A stretch of 64,000 nt of DNA, taken from assembly GCA_024138025.1 (NCBI GenBank), contig JAMXBD010001094.1, positions 124,001-188,000 on the forward strand, in the 5' to 3' direction. This document shows, in pieces, positions 47,736-58,643 of the stretch. Both the position numbers and the translations under genes were made by a program. Each line of letters begins with the position of its first letter. Position 1 is the first letter of the stretch. The notes below the pieces were generated by a model that was not told the origin of the DNA, did not search any database, and worked only from the letters and a program-made list of their open reading frames with translations. Source of the DNA: Combretum micranthum (lineage: Eukaryota > Streptophyta > Magnoliopsida > Myrtales > Combretaceae).

Positions 47736-50700
47736 ATTAAAAATGTGTGTAGGTGGGCACTTGTATTAACCACAATAAAAATGAGAAAAATTAAAATCTT
47801 TGGTCGTATAGACCTAAAACACCTAACCCTGAATAAAGGGGATAAATCCATTCAACATAAGACTTCCGGATGGTCTTATGTATTGTATGCTCACGTGTTT
47901 GTGCATTCATATGATTTTTAATATAACTTATCTGTTATATATTACTTGTTGAGTATTTAATTTTGGAAGTGGAACTCACTAAGCTTGTAAGCTTAATAGT
48001 TTCCTATTGCAGTATGAATATTTATGGCTATCTCCGAGATGCCACTTTCCTTAGGTACCACTTTTGAAACTTAAGGAGCTTTTTAAAGAAGTCGGGACCT
48101 AGATATATGCATAAACTTCTAGATGAATCTCCTCAATCAACATGCATGATGGTTGTTGTAAGAGACTTTTGAGAACTTAAGAACTCTTAATATTTTGATG
48201 AGGGTATGCCCTTAGATCATGTAATAGATTAAATCTATATATAATTGTTATGATTTACATTCTTATTACTATATATGTCTCCTTAAGCTATTCCAAATTC
48301 AAAGTATGGTTCCCTATATGTTGAACATGAGCCTTGCACTCGGTGTTTAAACTCATGGAGTGACTAAAGTTATCATACTTGAGTTTAGATATCGAGTGTG
48401 GTAGACTATTGCGTTTAGGGTACCCTTTGGGGCGTGACAGTACCCTAAACACAACAGTCCACTATACTTAATATAAAAGCTTAAGTATGACAACCTTAGT
48501 CATCTCAAAAGCTTTAATACTAGGTGTAAGGCATACCTTCACTATCATAGAGGACCAAACTATGAAACAAGTTATTTAAGAAGATATTCATAATAGAAAT
48601 TAAGAATAGAAATCATAACATAAGCACCTTAAATATAAATATAAAGAGTCTTAAAAATATCAAAGAGGCATTTTCCTATCAAAAGATATATTCCATCATA
48701 GTCTAATCAAAGTAATTACACAAGAGATTTACTTAGAAGTCTAGGTCTACTTCTAGTCCTTGACTTCATCCAAAAACGACTTCATCCAAAAGAGTAGTAC
48801 CTAGGAGAAATAACCTCGGGGATTCAACTACAAATACGGGTGCTACAAAAGATATTTAGAGGGGGTAAGCTTACTTGCTTAGTGAGAATTATTTCCATAA
48901 TAAAGTACCCGAGCAATCAATAATCAACAAGTTATTTAGACAACCATATGAAATATAACAAACACGTGAGCATACAATACATATGATTTTCTAGGAATTA
49001 TATTTCAATGGATTTACCCTTCCATTTGGGGTTAGGTGTAAAGGGCCATATAGACTATTATTCACAAATAAGGTTTTTTGTAGTTTTATGCAAGTCACTA
49101 CTAGCTGCTAAAATGTAGTTGATTCAGGTGTCTACTCACCATTAAATTAGTTTGGGTAACCATTTGCTGTTTTGTAGAGCTTTGGGCTCTACGGGCCTCA
49201 TTACTATGCTCTTATCTTACCAAGTGTATAGCAATGAATGTAATGTGACTCACTACGTGATATGTATGAATCAATTTAATTAAGTACTCATGGCATGATA
49301 TTAGATATTTTAAGGGTGATCATAGAATTTGCAAATATATCATTTCTATACTAAATCAAACATTAATTATTTGACAATTCATGCCCCGAAATGCTTAAAA
49401 TAATTTCAACCATATATGTATGGCACATGCGCTTTCCCATTTTTATCTTTTCCTAATTGCAGTGCCGCTAATCTACAAACAAAAACTTAAATACAAGGGT
49501 GTAGGAAAATGAACTTACTTGACCATGGTGCAAACAAACTTCTAGTTGTAGTAATCTTGGGGTATTAGAACTCGGGCTCCACATCACCTAAAAAGAGAAA
49601 TATCCAAAATGAGTATTTTTTAAAGTTCTGCTTAAACTTGCAAATTCTATTTCACTAAGTTCGTCAAAATTCGTATGGGGTGAAATTCCAACTTAAAATA
49701 ATCATAACTTGCTTATTTTAACTTGGAATTTTGCTTATAATAAAGGTCATTTGGCTTCCAAAAAGACATGGTACAAATCTGTCAAGAAATTCCCAGCCCT
49801 TAAAACTTAATTTTTCCAAACTTTTTATCAACCGAAAATCCCATAGCAATCATATAAATATTTATATAGTTGAAAAATCATTTTTAATACATATGCAACT
49901 CATATTATACATGATTCTAATGATGTGGTCTTAATCAATGATTTTTCATAAAACAACTTGTCTTAGTAGTTTGAAAAAGTGAAGCTTGACAAATTTATTT
50001 TAAGTTGTTGGAAATAAAGCTACAAATTTTGAGTTATTAAGTTTGTGATATAATTATTTTTCCTTAACTCTTAAAAGATAATTTAAATTAAAAAAATTTA
50101 TTCCTTTCAAGTTATCTACCAATTTCATTCCCTAAGCAGACTTTACTTGATGAGTTGATTTTTACTTAGTTTGAAAATGTCACGCCCCAGAGGGTACCCT
50201 AACGTGGCAGTCCGCCGCACATAATATTAAAGCTAATGAATGACAACCTTAGTCACGCGGGAGCTTCAATATTATATGCAATGCGTGCTTCCAAGATAGT
50301 AGGAGACTCACAGGAATATTATGTTTAAGCAGATAATAAAAGCATGCAAGAACTTATATAGATAAACATGTAATATTCTTGTTGGAATAATAGTCTCGTA
50401 CAACTTCTTAGGGGCATTCCCCCATTCTAATATTCTTGTTTAACTAAGTCATCATCAAAACATAGAGATAACATAAGTCTACTATAGATATTTTTCTTAG
50501 AAGTCTACATTCTAAACTAAATACATATAAACTTCTCCCAAAAACTCCTAGTAACTTTGGCTCATACCTGACAAACGGGGCTCCTTGGTGCCAACCACAA
50601 GTAATCATACTGTAACAAAAAGTTATAAGGGTATAAGCAAAACTAGCTTAGTGAGATAACTCCCATCTACATAACATTTGCATAAAACACACAAGTATTT

Positions 50701-50850
50701 AGACAATCGTATGAAAATGCATCAATCACATGAGTAACAAAATACACACGATTAAACGGAAACCATGTGTAGCATGGATTTTACACCCTCCATGTCGGGA
50801 GTTGGGTGGTTACAGGCCCATACGACCATCAATATTTGCAGATTTACCGG

Positions 50851-50920
50851 CTCCTACTTGCCCTATAGACTTTTTGACTCCTACTTGCCCATGTAGACTT
50901 TCTAGCTCCTACTAGCCACC
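50851..50920 (-). repeat. Minisatellite inside L13
   Basis: Three units of about 28 bp: CTCCTACTTGCCCTATAGAC, CTCCTACTTGCCCATGTAGA and CTCCTACTAGCCACC. Related to the GTAGGAGCC array of L14 on the other strand. Confidence 0.75.
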
Positions 50921-51237
50921 ACTACAACTCCTCGTTTCCCCACACAAAGAATAGTAGTGAACATAAATGTGACTCACAAATATGATATGCATGAATTATT
51001 TTCAATATAGGTTTATTCAATTAATGTTGAGTTCAAGTTAAAAGTGATCAAAACAATATTCATCATATCATTGCAAGAAAACATAAATTATTCATCAATT
51101 CCTCTTTTGATATTCTTAACTTTTATTCAATCAATCATGAATTCACAACATTGGTTCATTTATCTTTTTCCTTATTTTCTAATGCATCTATTTACAAGCA
51201 CAAATAAGGAAATATAATTAGTAAGGGATTAACTCAC

Positions 51238-51300
51238 TCCATGACGATTGCTCCTAATCAAAGTAGTCTTTTGAAAAAGCGATATCGGTCCCTTCTTCAC
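51238..51300 (-). other. Conserved exon-2-like ORF of L13
   Basis: Minus strand after CTTGTTTAG: reads GEEGTDIAFSKDYFD then TAG (51256-51254). ATGGA follows and abuts GTGAGT, the ATG part being shorter than in other copies. Confidence 0.45.
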
Positions 51301-52865
51301 CTAAACAAGATGAAATACCCAAAATGAGTCTTTCATAGAATTTCTATTTTTGAAGATTCTAAATCTATCATGAAACACGGTAAAATCGGATTAAAGGATT
51401 TTTCAACTTAAAATGGTCATAACTTGCTCATTTTAACTCGGAATTTCGCATATTATATACCGTTTTCTACCTACTCGAAAAGATCTAGCTATTTATAAAA
51501 CTATTTTCATCAAGCTAATTCGTTTGAACTCTGAAATAGTGGTGATCAGATTCACTACGAATTTTCACAAAACTTGTATTCCTTCTTTTTACAAAAGCTC
51601 ATATCAAAGAGATAAATATTATATTAGTTTGTAAAACTTTTGAAATGTATATATACATCCATTGACTCAAATCAAATGCATGAAATTTATGAAGTTATCT
51701 CAAACCATGAACTTTTGGTAAAAGTAAAGTCTTCTTAGGATTTTAGAAAAGTGAAACTTTTTGAGAATTTCTCTTAGTTTGCTGGAATATATCTCAAGTT
51801 ATTTTAAATGAGTATTTTTCTTTTCATTAATTTCATTTCCTTAGTCTTTTTAAATTTCTAAAGAATGATTTTTATTTTCTAAGCTTAGTTTCTAATACTT
51901 TTTGGAAGGTATTAATAATTCTATATTTATAGAAATGATTTCCTTATTTCTTAATATCATTCTTCTTTTATGAAAGGAAAATTTTTGTCAACTAGTATTG
52001 ATGAAAAGTGAAGTTTAGTTAAAACTTTTGTTTAATCAAGAATTTCTTTCCATTTCATGACTTGTAAAGTGTATGTACGTTTTGTTTAAAAAAAATTCCT
52101 AGGTTCTTAAAATTTATAATGGACTCCATTAGATTTCTAAAAAAAGTTTGTTAAGATGAATTCTTAAGCTTTTATAAAAAATTACTTCCTACTTTTATTT
52201 TTAGAGAAGGATTTCTACTTTAAGAAAACTTTTCCTCCTTTATCTTGTTGAGACAAATCAATATGTTCATGCATGATCATGAATATGAATCATAAAATTA
52301 TGAAAACATAAGAAAGACATAATAATTAAAAAAAATAAGCTAGTAAAGAAATAAGTCAAATATTGGAACCTTAGCTTCATCAAGGTATCTTGGAACTAAG
52401 AATAGACTAGTCCCAAAGAAAAAGAAAATTGTTTTGACTTGATGAAGACAAGTCTAAGACTAGAAAGACTAGTCTTAAAACAACTTGAAAGTAAATAAAT
52501 TGCAAGGTAATAAATAAATTGCAAGGAAAGTAAATAAATTGCAAAACAAAGGAGCTTATATGCTCTAAAAGATATATATAGCTACATAGATATATTTAGT
52601 TAAATATATATATGAAAACAACATAAAGGAAAATAGATTCATGAACAAAAACAAAATATGAACTATTGTTGCTTTCTTTAACCTTAATGGTTTAGAAAAC
52701 ACATACTAAGCTCATACTAAGTAAATGAACATAAAGGAAACTCTAAAGAAGTATTACCTATGAAGACTAAACTTGAGAGGACTTTGAGAGAGAACTCTTG
52801 TAGAAATTTTGAGAGAGTAATTTTTAGTATATGGAAGGTGTGAAGGAAGTGGAAGGAAGAGGGGG

Positions 52866-52873
52866 TATTTATA
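52866..52873 (-). promoter_or_regulatory. TATA box of L13
   Basis: Minus-strand TATAAATA followed by CCCCC and a leader of about 110 bases with no ATG before the donor-like ATAG/GTAA. Confidence 0.65.
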
Positions 52874-54362
52874 GGAAAATGTGGGAGGAAATTTGTGTTA
52901 ATTAAATAATTGAAAAACAAAACAAATTGAGAAGAGAGGGAAGTATGGCCAGCGCAAAAGAGAGTGAGAGGAGAGTAATTTATTTTTTTTGTGTATTTTT
53001 GTTAATGAAAAGTAAGATATGAAAGATGTGAAGATGTATTGAAAATGAAAATTGTAAGAAAATAGAAGTATGCTTGTAAGAGTAGGTTGTAAAAAAAAGT
53101 AAAGATAGATAAATAGTGTAGAATAGTAATAAATAGTGTAATGTAAAGTAGACATGACAATTTAAGTACCAGTAGTAAGAAAATACACGTATAATTATGA
53201 TATCTGATATATTTAGTTACCAAAAAAATTTGAAACTGATATTTTTGAAAACCTTATATTTTTATGAGTCTAACGGTATATCCAGAATATATTTACCATT
53301 CTCAGCCCCGGGACAGGCTTTTCGAAAACTTGTCCGATCGTGCTCAAAATGAATCGCGGTTTAACTAATCCCATACTTTTAAGATTTCTCAGGTTATTAC
53401 GAACTTTTCTACATACTAAACTCTTACTTACTTTCTTAGGGTTGCTTATACGGAAATACCGGACTTGAACGGTTACGTCTTACTAGGGTTTTGTTGACTT
53501 TAGGATTTTCGGTTGACCTTCTAATTAGGGTTTAAGCTTAATTGATCACAAAACTTTGGGCGTTTACAGAAAACTTGCCTTGATCTTTGTACTTATTAAA
53601 ATGTTAGTATGGGTCTCATAAATAAGTTTTTAAGAAAAATTTGTGTAATAAAAAAAAATCAACCTTAAGGTTTTAAAAGATAATTTTATTTTTGTAGTTT
53701 GAAAAGAGGGTAAGGCTTACTTAGTTCACTTTTGAAAAAGTCCTTATATATCAACAACACTAAAATCTATGATGAACTTGTCTAAAATTCTTTGAAAAGC
53801 ATTTTGTCAAGATAAAATTATAAATTTTAATGGAATTTTTCCTAAGTGATAAAATTGCATTCTTATAGTGAGATTAGCTTATTTTCTTTACTTAAGAAAG
53901 AACTTTTTGTTTTTATTAAGACAACAACAACATAATCATGCATGAACATGAGTTTATAGTTAAGTGACATGACAAAAATAATTAATATGAAAGATGGAAA
54001 ATATAGAAATAAGCACATAATAAATATCAAGTATTAGAAGTCTTAGCCAGACTTATACATGGGTAAGTCCAAAAATTTGTTTTGACTTGATGAGGACAAG
54101 TCTAAGACTAGAAAAAACTAGTCTTAATATAATAGCATGATATAAATAAATAAATTGCAAGATATAAATAAACAAAAGTTAGATTAGTGAACTTATATGC
54201 TCTAAGAAATATATATATATATACATAAATATATTTAGTAACATATAGAAGTTAGATTAGAGTATTAATAACAATATAACAATATAACAATAATAAAATA
54301 ACATAATAACAAAATAAGATGTTGTATAGGAACAAGAACAAAACATGAACATAGTATTACTT

Positions 54363-55167
54363 TGATAAGTGTCAATAGACCCTTAATTTTTGTGCTTATT
54401 TACATATTTATTATGTAATTTTTATGACTTGATGAAGAAAAGGACATTTATCTTGTGAAAATTCGTTTTCAGGCTTCGCGGACTTATTTAAAAGAATATA
54501 TGATGATTTGAATCAACTAAAGCAAGATTGGGCTAGATTGTACAAGAAACAAGCCTTCTATCTTTCCAACCTCTTCTTTAGCACTGCAAGGGCAGGATGA
54601 GAATGGAAGAAATTAGAAGAATATAAAACCTTATGTGCCTAAAAACCTAGACACAGTGATCTCAATTGAGCAATTAATCAAATCTGATAAAAATGATATC
54701 TTTTTGGAATTTTGTAATTGAAAGCAAGGAAATAAAATATATGGATGGCACTATTATTGGATATGATTCACCAATAATAATCCAAACTATACTCGCTCTC
54801 ACCCAATATTACACAAGTGAAATTGAATGGTGTGTTTGCCACACTCCAATCGGATTTATAAGAACAAGTCATTTGCCACAATCACAAGGATCACTAAGAA
54901 CAAGATCTCGCTACAATCAAACATTTGATTGGTAAGACAAGAATTGAGAGAAATCTCAAACACAAGTTTTCAAATATCTAAAAGCTAGTGTCTCATTACA
55001 AAGAGGGGTATTTATATCAGTTTCCCAAAAACCTTAACAAATAAAATAAGGAAGACAATTAAATAAAAACATCAAAATAAAATAAAACAACTAAAATTCT
55101 CTAAGTTAGCAATATAGGTCGTCGGCCTAAAATGTAAGCTTCCGGCTTACTACGAAAAGGCTATCAG
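54363..55167 (-). mobile_element. Distal part of gypsy 3' non-coding/LTR region
   Basis: Starts TGATAAGTGTCAATAGACCC where L11 breaks off. A minus-strand TATAAATACCCC near 55024 follows the GC-rich motifs at 55115-55145, as in the other GC-array elements. This fits a U3, promoter and U5 order for a minus-strand LTR whose upstream part continues at 58456 beyond L14. The stretch 54363-54640 could instead be the start of a separate plus-strand LTR. Boundaries are not secure. Confidence 0.45.
55115..55145 (-). repeat. GC-rich hairpin motifs, left of L14
   Basis: GGTCGTCGGCC and GTAAGCTTCCGGCTTAC, the latter a near-perfect inverted repeat. They continue at 58470-58530 (GTAAGCCGTCGGTGTAAC and others), so one array was split by L14. 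Confidence 0.55.
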
Positions 55168-55826
55168 TGTAAATCCCCGAAATTTTTTTGGATCCGAATT
55201 ATAGTTTAAACCCTAGTTTACTGTAACCGCTTAAGTCCGGCATTACCGTTTTCTCAAGTCCTAGAAAACGAAGTTAGGATTATTAGCTCGAATAGTTCGT
55301 AATAACCATAGGATGTATAAAAGTTTCAGTTTCGCGAATTTCGGATGTCCTTCGGACCCGAACGGACACAGTTCTTGAAAAATGTGTCTGGAAGCCCGGA
55401 ATAGGAAAAAAATTCCGAATACGCCGTTAGACTCGTAAAAATATAAGATTTCCAAAAATATCGATTTCGTAATTTTTCGATAACTAAAAATATCATATAT
55501 CGCTTTTATACGTGTATTTTCTTACTACCGGTATTAAATTGTCATGTCTACTTTTACATTACACTATTTTCTACTATTCTACACTATTCATCTATCTCTA
55601 CTTTTTCTTATAACCTATTCTTACAAACCATACACCTACTTCTTACACATTTTCATTTCCAATACAATTTCACATCTTTCATTTCTTATTTTAATTAATC
55701 AAAAGACAAAAAAATTTATTTTCTCTCCTCCCCATGCAAGAAATGGCGCCGGCCCCCTCTCTCCATACATCCATGTAATTTGTTTTTCAATTATTTAATT
55801 AACACAAATTATCTCCCACATTTTCC

Positions 55827-55834
55827 TATAAATA
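55827..55834 (+). promoter_or_regulatory. TATA box of L14
   Basis: TATAAATACCCCC with a 126-base, ATG-free leader to the donor-like TTTAG/GTAAG. Confidence 0.7.
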
Positions 55835-56282
55835 CCCCCTCATACCTTCACTTCTTTCACACCACTTCTCCTCTAAAGTTACTCTCTCAAAATCCCTCTC
55901 AAATTCTCTCAAGAGTTCTTACAAGAAGTCCTCTTAAGTTTAGCTTCTTTAGGTAAGAAATTTCTCAAGATTTCTTCATGTTCATTTACTTAGTATGAGC
56001 TTAGTGTGTGTTTTCTAAAACCATGAAGGTTAAGAAAGCAACATTAGGTTCATGCTTTGTTTTTGTTCATAATCAAAATTCCTCCATGATCATTTATGTT
56101 TCTATTATGTTCCTTTATGTTTCTCTATATTTCCTTTATGTTTATTACTATCTAATATATCTATATAGCTATATATACTATTTAGAGCATATAAGCTCAT
56201 AGCCTTGCAATTTATTTACCTTTCATGCAATTTATTTTTTTATTTTTTTTCAATACAATTTATTTAATTTTAAGTTGATTTT

Positions 56283-56374
56283 AAGACTAGTCATTCTAGT
56301 CTTAGACTTGTCCTCATCAAGTCAAAACAATTTCTTTTTCTTTTTCTTTTCGGGACTAGTCTTTTCTTAGTCCC
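56283..56374 (+). other. Pair of conserved hairpins in L14
   Basis: AAGACTAG-TCATT-CTAGTCTT (56283-56303) and CGGGACTAG-TCTTTTC-TTAGTCCCG (56350-56374) are perfect or near-perfect stems. They are preserved in most copies (for example 11002, 32643, 60848 and, inverted, 21815, 52455, 54100). Possible RNA structures, role unknown. Confidence 0.6.
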
Positions 56375-57275
56375 GGGGTACCTTGATGAAGCTAAGGTCC
56401 CAATACTTGATTTACTTTATTATTTACTTTAGCTTTCAAGTTATTAATTTACATTTCTATAGCTTATGATTCATAATCATGCATGAACATAATGTTTTTG
56501 TCTCAACAAAAATAAATGAGAAAGTGTTTTCTTGAAATTGAAGATTCTTTCTAAAAGAAATAAATATGGAAAAATGGATTTCTTAAAAACCCATGATCAT
56601 GTATGGGAATGATTTTTCTTACATAAACAAAAGATTTTATGAAAACTTATCCTTTATCAAGAAGAAGAAATTCTTTTGAAAACATTACAAATATCATTTT
56701 GCTACTTTTGAAATCCAAGTTTAGAAAATAAAACCACACTTTAGGAAATTTAAGTAATTACAAGAGATTTCATTTAGAAATAGAATATTCATGACTAAAA
56801 GATCTTTCAAAAGTAAAATAGAATCTCAAACTCAAAGACTTTTAAGAACCTTACTTTTAAGTTGAGACAACTTCATTTACTTCATACATTTGTTATGAGT
56901 CATTACAAAAATATATGTATATATATATATACCTTTCAAAAGTTTACAAAATAATTGAAATATTTATCTCTTCAAAAGAGCTTTGTTGCAAAGAAGAAAA
57001 CAAGTGTTTGCAAAAATTCGTGGAAAATCTGGTCACCGTCTTTTCGGAACCCAACGACTTAGTTTTATGGAAATAAGCTTAGAAATGCGTAGATCTTTTC
57101 GAGTAGGTAGAAAACGGTATATTATACGCGAAATTCCGAGCTAAAATGAGCAAGTTATGACCATTTTAAGTTGGAATTTCCCTTTATAAGATTTTACTAC
57201 GATTTTTAAGAAAATTAGAATCTTCAAGGATAGAATTTCATGAAATACTCATTTTTGGGTATTCTTCTTGATTAG

Positions 57276-57374
57276 ATAATCACGAGGAAGATTGTTCGTA
57301 TCCCGAGGATTACTACGATTAAGTGGAAGTTCCGAACGACCCATCCAATTCAAGAACGGTGTCATCATGGCCGA
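57276..57374 (+). other. Conserved exon-2-like ORF of L14
   Basis: Reads DNHEEDCSYPEDYYD then TAA (57320-57322) in the common frame, after TTGATTAG with a TGA closing the frame upstream. ATGGCCGA at 57367 in good context (ATCATGG) abuts GTGAGT at 57375. Of all copies this has the cleanest acceptor, ORF, ATG and donor set. Confidence 0.5.
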
Positions 57375-57720
57375 GTGAGTTTATTCCCCGTTATTTTTCA
57401 TACTTTGATTGTGCTTGTAGAATTAGTTACACTAGAATTTAAGAAAAATAAAAAGGAAGTGTATGAAAATATGTTGAAAGAATACTAAGTATATCGAAAC
57501 TCGAATTGTTTGTAATAAAGTTGTATGTAAATTAGTATCTTGAAGTGTTTGAAATTGATTGATCACTTGAAGGAATTTAAACGTAATTACTAGACCTTAA
57601 TTAAAGAAATTATTCATGCACTTCATATGTTGAGTCCCATTGCATTCACTACTATACAATTGGTGGGACAAGTGTATAATAGTGGTGGTAGACATAACCG
57701 GTATATCATGTAAGTGGCGA

Positions 57721-57821
57721 GTAGGAGCCAGTAAGAACTACAAAAGTGGTGGCTAGTAGGAGCCTGTAATAAACTACAAGTTTTTGATGGTGTATAGGAG
57801 CCGGTAAGATCTATAAAAGTG
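57721..57821 (+). repeat. Minisatellite inside L14
   Basis: Three units of about 35-39 bp with GTAGGAGCCAGTAAGAACTA, GTAGGAGCCTGTAATAAACT and TAGGAGCCGGTAAGATCTAT. Confidence 0.75.
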
Positions 57822-58455
57822 TTTTTAAAAGTTGTGGCTGTAATTGGCCTGAATCCCCAACCCCGAATGAAGGGCGTAAATTCATTCAACATATGATTCC
57901 CGGAAAGTCATATGTCTTGTATGCTCACGTGGTTGTTGCATTTCATGTGCTTGAATAATAAACTTGATTGTTAATTTTCTTCGAGTATGAATTTTTGGGA
58001 TTTACTCACTAAGCCCCTAAGCTTATACCCCTATAGATATATGTATTCTCAGGAACACCTATTTTTGAGCTTGAGGCCATCCCGTATCCGAATACGTTTT
58101 GATGTTAAAGCTTTTGGAGGAAATCTACTCGAAGACTTAGATTAGAATTCCTTTGAAATCTTTAATTTTGGAAGTTAGGAAGTTTATCTCGATCCTTGGA
58201 TTCAGCGGGGGAATGCCCCTAAGAAATTATGTATCAGACCTTTGGCTATTTATGACATGATTTTATTTCTGAATTCTTGTATGTTTATCTTTACTTGCTT
58301 AAACTATGCTTCCCAAAAGCGTCTCCTATTACCGTGTTAGACGCCTTACATATAATACTAAGGCTTTTGCATGACTAAGGTAGCCATTCCTAAGCCTTGA
58401 TATTATATGTGGCGGACTGCCACGTTTAGGGTACCCATCGGGGCGTGACAGTCAG

Positions 58456-58643
58456 CCTTTGGTTGTCTAATGATGTATGTCGGATGTAAGCCGTCGGTGT
58501 AACTTCCAAGGTCATTGGCTTAGGGGCGGCTTTCATCAATCTATATTGTCTTCTCCACTTGCTTCCTTTGCCGAGCTTCCTTTCACTCCTTTAAGTAAAC
58601 CGATAAATGAAGTCATGAATCGATTCCCATAAGCTTCTCAGGT
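58456..58643 (-). mobile_element. Proximal part of gypsy 3' non-coding region
   Basis: Holds the rest of the GC-rich motif array (58470-58530) between L14 and the gypsy protease fragment. No polypurine tract could be pinpointed. Confidence 0.4.

Larger units (their letters stand above)
44594..48439 (+). mobile_element. L12: complete solo LTR, plus orientation, target duplication GTACC
   Basis: This 3846-bp copy runs from TATAAGC (degraded TGTAAAC) to TTTGGGGCGTGACA, flanked by perfect GTACC at 44589-44593 and 48440-48444. Both target copies belong to the terminal GGGTACCCT of L11. TATATATA at 45293 precedes a CT-rich leader. It carries the same degenerate repeat as L10, the conserved block (47060), the exon-like ORF, a minisatellite and CTATTGCAG near 48012. 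Confidence 0.93.
50178..53568 (-). mobile_element. L13: complete solo LTR, minus orientation, target duplication GAAAA
   Basis: This 3391-bp copy runs from TGTCACGCCCC to GGGCGTTTACA, with perfect GAAAA at 50173-50177 and 53569-53573, inside L11. TATA box at 52873-52866, donor-like ATAG/GTAATAC near 52757, and the conserved block at 51490-51405. No internal sequence is attached. Confidence 0.95.
44573..54362 (-). mobile_element. L11: large LTR, minus orientation, host to L12, L13 and a gypsy element
   Basis: Begins TATCACGCCCCAAAGG (degraded TGTCACG) right after the gypsy reverse transcriptase. L12 is inserted 21 bases in; L11 resumes at 48440 with GTACCCTAAAC. L13 interrupts it between 50173 and 53573. 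Segments 48445-50172 and 53574-54362 show family landmarks in inverse order, including CTAAGACTAGAAAAAACTAGTC near 54100. It breaks off at 54362 in the region that normally lies some hundred bases below the promoter, where a minus-strand gypsy element starts. The missing 5' part should lie right of the window. Its exon-like segment (about 49587-49535) carries an early stop. Confidence 0.85.
55168..58450 (+). mobile_element. L14: complete solo LTR, plus orientation, target duplication RTCAG
   Basis: This 3283-bp copy runs from TGTAAATCCCCG to CATCGGGGCGTGACA. Flanks ATCAG (55163-55167) and GTCAG (58451-58455) differ at one base. Landmarks are very clear: TATAAATA 55827, donor-like CTTTAG/GTAAG 55952/55953, hairpins 56283-56303 and 56350-56374, CCTTGATGAAGCTAAGG 56380, conserved block 57085-57180, acceptor-like CTTGATTAG 57275, exon-like ORF, minisatellite, CATTC-type hairpin near 57865, and TTCTCAG near 58052. 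Confidence 0.93.

Noticed and set aside
44573..48439. A single palindromic element made of L11 start and L12
   Set aside because: The GTACC duplication shows that L12 is a separate insertion into the end of L11.
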